From the NCBI GenBank assembly GCA_030604165.1, contig JAUVWK010000025.1:1-15718 (forward strand): a DNA stretch of 15,718 bases. The letters run 5' to 3'. The notes under the pieces were generated by a model, which was not told the origin of the DNA, did no database searches, and saw only the letters and a program-made list of their open reading frames with translations. This document shows positions 13,675 to 15,718 of the stretch, piece after piece. The number at the start of each line of letters is the position of its first letter. Positions within the stretch are counted from its first letter, which is position 1. The position numbers and the translations under genes are program-made. Origin of the DNA: Alphaproteobacteria bacterium. GTDB taxonomy: Bacteria; Pseudomonadota; Alphaproteobacteria; UBA828.

Positions 13675-14115
13675 ATGGACGACAGAATCCAGATGGCACT
13701 AAACCCCGATCCGATCGATATCCATGTTGGCAAGCGGGTCCGACTTCGGCGAACGCTGCTCGGCATGAGTCAGGAAAAACTGGGCAAGGCGATCCGATTG
13801 ACGTTCCAGCAGGTACAAAAATACGAACGCGGAACCAACCGCATAGGCTCGAGCCGGCTTTATCAATTGTCGCAGGTTCTGGATGTGCCGGTCTCGTATT
13901 TTTTCGACGACCTGCCGCCAGAGGCGACTCGTGCGCGCAAGCCCGGTATGGCGGAGACCCCGCCGCCGCCCTTCGATGGCGATCCCATGGTGCGGCGCGA
14001 GACGCTGGAGTTGGTTAGGGCCTATTACCGGATCACCGATGCCACGGTCCGCAAGCGGGTCTTTGAGTTGGTCAAGGCCGTGGGGGCGTCCGGCGCGAAA
14101 AGTAGCCCGAACTAG
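13675..14115 (+). CDS. XRE family helix-turn-helix regulator, PraR-like
   Basis: From ATG 13675 the protein has 146 residues. The XRE DNA-binding domain (about 13-75) reads HVGKRVRLRRTLLGMSQEKLG, FQQVQKYERGTNRIGSSRL and YQLSQVLDVPVSYFFDD. A Pro-rich linker (PPPPFDG) and a helical tail containing LVRAYYRITD follow. This resembles the PraR group, conserved in alphaproteobacteria and tied in rhizobia to biofilm and symbiosis control; assignment is by pattern only. The start is uncertain: GTG 13612 extends it with Arg-rich sequence and ATG 13693 shortens it, and none has a good Shine-Dalgarno. Position between lnt and metK fits the conserved cluster. Confidence 0.82.
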   Translation: MDDRIQMALNPDPIDIHVGKRVRLRRTLLGMSQEKLGKAIRLTFQQVQKYERGTNRIGSSRLYQLSQVLDVPVSYFFDDLPPEATRARKPGMAETPPPPFDGDPMVRRETLELVRAYYRITDATVRKRVFELVKAVGASGAKSSPN

Positions 14116-14154
14116 CGCGGCCCCAAAACTGGCGCGGCCCAAAACTGGCGCGGC
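14114..14154 (+). repeat. Imperfect 16-17-base tandem repeat after the XRE gene
   Basis: Two near-identical units built on GCGCGGCCCAAAACT (14114-14130 and 14131-14146) plus a partial third (14147-14154) begin at the stop codon of the regulator gene. They differ by one inserted C and one base. No terminator T-run follows. Confidence 0.75.
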
Positions 14155-14177
14155 AAGCTACAACGCGCCCCGACGAC

Positions 14178-14193
14178 GCAGCATTTGCGCTGC
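14178..14193 (+). other. Small hairpin upstream of the metK leader
   Basis: GCAGC (14178-14182) and GCTGC (14189-14193) flank a 6-base loop. It could end the XRE transcript or belong to the metK leader, but without a T-run it is not a standard intrinsic terminator. Confidence 0.3.
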
Positions 14194-14207
14194 ATGTCCA
14201 ACGGTTA

Positions 14208-14319
14208 GGCAAAGAGCTTGACCGCCTCCTGAAAGCTTGCCAAAACAGCTTGCGTTGCGGCTTGAGCCGCGGCCCTGATCGCGCATCGCCAATCAGGCTG
14301 GAAGCGGACAACTAAGGAG
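14208..14319 (+). promoter_or_regulatory. Structured metK leader, candidate SAM-responsive RNA element
   Basis: Hairpin 1 pairs GGCA (14208-14211) plus AGCTT (14215-14219) with AAGCT (14233-14237) plus TGCC (14238-14241), nine pairs with an AAG bulge. Its 13-base loop contains ACCGCCTCCTG, which matches the loop of SAM/SAH riboswitches as I remember it (ACGGCTTCCTG) at 9 of 11 positions. CTCCT in the loop (14226-14230) can pair with AGGAG (14315-14319) or with GGGAG just before metK. Hairpin 2 is GCGGC-TTGA-GCCGC (14257-14270). Hairpin 3 is CCTGAT/ATCAGG (14274-14279, 14292-14297). CCGC (14267-14270) can instead pair with GCGG (14304-14307), excluding hairpin 2. The canonical SAM/SAH class is much more compact, so this is a variant or a different element, not a firm family call. 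Confidence 0.35.
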
Positions 14320-14320
14320 C

Positions 14321-14364
14321 CCAGCCGGTCCGCAGGGAGACGCCAGCCCTTCCGCAGGGAGACG
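14321..14364 (+). repeat. 22-bp tandem duplication carrying the metK ribosome-binding site
   Basis: Bases 14321-14342 and 14343-14364 are adjacent copies identical at 20 of 22 positions; each starts CCAGCC and ends TCCGCAGGGAGACG. Each copy brings an AGGGAG Shine-Dalgarno. Only the second (14356-14361) sits at a working distance, six bases, from the metK GTG at 14368. Confidence 0.9.
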
Positions 14365-14367
14365 AGT

Positions 14368-15537
14368 GTGACCTTAGCCAACTATCTGTTCACGAGCGAG
14401 TCGGTCTCGGAAGGGCATCCCGACAAGGTTTGCGATCGCATCTCCGATGCGGTGGTCGATACCTACCTCACCCAGGAGCCCCACGCCCGGGTCGCGTGCG
14501 AGACCATGGTGACGACCAATCGGATCGTGCTCGCCGGCGAGGTGCGGGGGCCGGCTTCGATCACGGCGGATACCCTCGAGGATGTCACGCGCAACTGCGT
14601 GCGTGAAATCGGCTACGAGCAGGACGGCTTCCATTGGGCCAAGGCGCATGTCGATATTTACGTCCATGCTCAATCGACCGACATCGCCATGGGCGTGGAT
14701 GCGGCGGGAAACAAGGACGACGGCGCGGGCGACCAGGGCATCATGTTCGGCTATGCCTGCCGCGAGACGGAAGCGCTCATGCCGGCGCCGATCTATTACT
14801 CGCATGCGATTCTGCACTCGCTCGCCGAAGCGCGGCATTCGGGTGCGGCGCCGGGCCTCGGGCCGGACTCCAAGAGCCAAGTGACTCTCCAATATGAGAG
14901 CGGTCAGCCCGTCCGCGCCGCCTCGATTGTGGTTTCCACGCAGCATTCGGCAACGCTCAAGCAAGATGACGTACGCGAGCTCGTCCGCCCGCATGTGGTC
15001 AACGTGCTGCCCGACGGCTGGATGTGCGATGAAGACAATTTCTATGTGAACCCGACCGGGCGGTTCGTGATCGGCGGCCCGCACGGCGACGCGGGGCTCA
15101 CCGGGCGCAAGATCATCGTCGATACCTATGGCGGCGCCGCACCGCACGGCGGTGGCGCCTTTTCCGGCAAAGATCCGAGCAAGGTCGACCGGTCCGCCGC
15201 CTACGCGGCCCGCTATCTCGCGAAAAACGTCGTCGCCGCGGGCTTGGCCGAGCGCTGCACGATCCAGCTCGCCTATGCCATCGGTGTCTCGCACCCGCTC
15301 TCGGTCTATGTCGACAACCATGGCACCGGGGAGGTGGATGAAGCCCGCCTCGCCGCGGCCCTGGTCGATGCGATGGACCTGTCGCCTCGGGGCATCCGCG
15401 AGCACCTTGGGCTCAACAAGCCGATCTATGCGCGGACCGCGGCCTATGGACATTTCGGTCGGGAGCCGGAGCCCGACGGCGGTTTTTCCTGGGAGCGAGC
15501 GACTCTTGCCGATGATTTGAGGTCGGCGCTCGGTTAG
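14368..15537 (+). CDS. metK: S-adenosylmethionine synthetase MetK
   Basis: MetK makes S-adenosylmethionine from methionine and ATP in the cytoplasm. The 389-residue protein has the usual length and all hallmark blocks. FTSESVSEGHPDKVCDRISD is near the N-terminus (ATP/Mg2+ site), and GAGDQGIMFGYACRET is the signature around 112-127. Next come NPTGRFVIGGPHGDAGLTGR and the Gly-rich loop YGGAAPHGGGAFSGKDPSKVDRS split over about 252-272, the P-loop-like and K+-binding region. GTG 14368 is supported by AGGGAG six bases upstream and by the conserved N-terminus. It supplies the cofactor for MiaB and TrmB, encoded nearby. The leader structure and duplicated binding site suggest translational control. 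Confidence 0.97.
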   Translation: MTLANYLFTSESVSEGHPDKVCDRISDAVVDTYLTQEPHARVACETMVTTNRIVLAGEVRGPASITADTLEDVTRNCVREIGYEQDGFHWAKAHVDIYVHAQSTDIAMGVDAAGNKDDGAGDQGIMFGYACRETEALMPAPIYYSHAILHSLAEARHSGAAPGLGPDSKSQVTLQYESGQPVRAASIVVSTQHSATLKQDDVRELVRPHVVNVLPDGWMCDEDNFYVNPTGRFVIGGPHGDAGLTGRKIIVDTYGGAAPHGGGAFSGKDPSKVDRSAAYAARYLAKNVVAAGLAERCTIQLAYAIGVSHPLSVYVDNHGTGEVDEARLAAALVDAMDLSPRGIREHLGLNKPIYARTAAYGHFGREPEPDGGFSWERATLADDLRSALG

Positions 15538-15586
15538 GGTTGTTTCAGGGTCGGCTGCCGCGGCTCGGCCATGCATCGTAAGCTCA

Positions 15587-15603
15587 GCGCGGCCGCGCCG
15601 CGC
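15587..15603 (+). other. GC-rich hairpin before trmB
   Basis: GCGCGGC (15587-15593) and GCCGCGC (15597-15603) form a perfect 7-bp stem with a 3-base loop directly before GAGG (15605-15608). No T-run follows, so a role in trmB translation is as likely as termination of the metK transcript. Confidence 0.35.
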
Positions 15604-15621
15604 CGAGGCGTTCTCGAAATC

Positions 15622-15718
15622 ATGGAGCAGAGACAGCGTTCCTTGTACGGCCGCCGCAGCGGCCACAAGCTGCGACCGGGGCGGCGCGCCTTGCTGGAGC
15701 GGCGGCTACCGGCGCTGC
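15622..15718 (+). CDS. trmB: tRNA (guanine-N7-)-methyltransferase TrmB, 5' end only
   Basis: The last 97 bases encode MEQRQRSLYGRRSGHKLRPG, followed by RRALLERRLPAL, and run off the window. LYGRR-x-GHKLRPGR is the typical N-terminal segment of TrmB, the SAM-dependent enzyme that makes m7G46 in tRNA; the Rossmann-fold catalytic domain lies beyond the edge. ATG 15622 gives a short N-terminus like that of homologues. An in-frame ATG at 15571 would add 17 residues and run through the GC hairpin. The metK-trmB order is common in alphaproteobacteria. The identification rests on this short motif alone. Confidence 0.75.
   Translation, partial: MEQRQRSLYGRRSGHKLRPGRRALLERRLPAL

Noticed and set aside
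14208..14319. SAM-II or SAM-I riboswitch
   Set aside because: The conserved core sequences of those classes, as I know them, are not found here; only the SAM/SAH-type loop shows resemblance.
14321..14364. CRISPR-like repeat before metK
   Set aside because: The two copies are directly adjacent, with no spacers and no cas genes.
14374..15666. 430-codon minus-strand open frame opposite metK
   Set aside because: It is a shadow of metK codon bias, with no domain features.

Overview
The window is ordinary chromosomal DNA from a GC-rich alphaproteobacterium, probably of a Rhodospirillales-like lineage. That placement rests on the gene content (MucR, a cysteine-poor Fur, OlsB/OlsA, a PhoH / 7TM-HD / YbeY / CorC / Lnt run, a PraR-like XRE regulator and MetK) and on GTG/TTG starts with 4-base stop/start overlaps. 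It is inferred from family knowledge, not from a database search. I see no phage, transposon, plasmid, CRISPR array, rRNA or tRNA.

Layout. On the minus strand a secreted polysaccharide deacetylase runs off the left edge (1-938). Everything else reads rightward. tsaB and rimI (1271-2457) overlap by 4 bases and serve tRNA t6A37 synthesis and N-terminal acetylation of a ribosomal protein. An AT-rich gap leads to mucR (2635-3060). After a 202-base gap with a candidate promoter and Fur-box-like operator comes fur (3263-3697). olsB and olsA (3828-5450) form an ornithine-lipid pair. A good sigma70-type promoter (5488-5515) then precedes a tightly packed run: miaB, phoH, a PgpH-type 7TM-HD phosphodiesterase, ybeY, corC and lnt (5606-13519). 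Every junction in this run overlaps. A second AT-rich gap precedes the XRE regulator (about 13675-14115). A structured 252-base leader precedes metK (14368-15537), and the 5' end of trmB closes the window.

How the genes fit together. The theme is translation and the envelope. TsaB and MiaB act on position 37 of tRNA, TrmB makes m7G46, RimI acetylates a ribosomal protein, and YbeY with PhoH belongs to rRNA/RNA maturation. OlsB, OlsA, Lnt and the deacetylase act on lipid, lipoprotein and surface polysaccharide. MetK makes the S-adenosylmethionine that MiaB and TrmB consume. Three global-type regulators (MucR, Fur, PraR-like) lie between these blocks.

Best leads. The gene complement looks conserved, and I found no evidence for a wholly new multi-gene system. 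The most interesting non-coding piece is the metK leader. It holds a hairpin whose 13-nt loop carries an anti-Shine-Dalgarno sequence and resembles the loop of SAM/SAH riboswitches, two further hairpins, and a 22-bp tandem duplication carrying the ribosome-binding site. Other points worth checking are a CxxC-x8-CxxC reading frame directly after and in frame with the mucR stop, a MucR finger lacking its second histidine, two AT-rich regulatory islands, a Fur-box-like site over the fur -10, and an ATG-TAG start-stop upstream of the XRE regulator.
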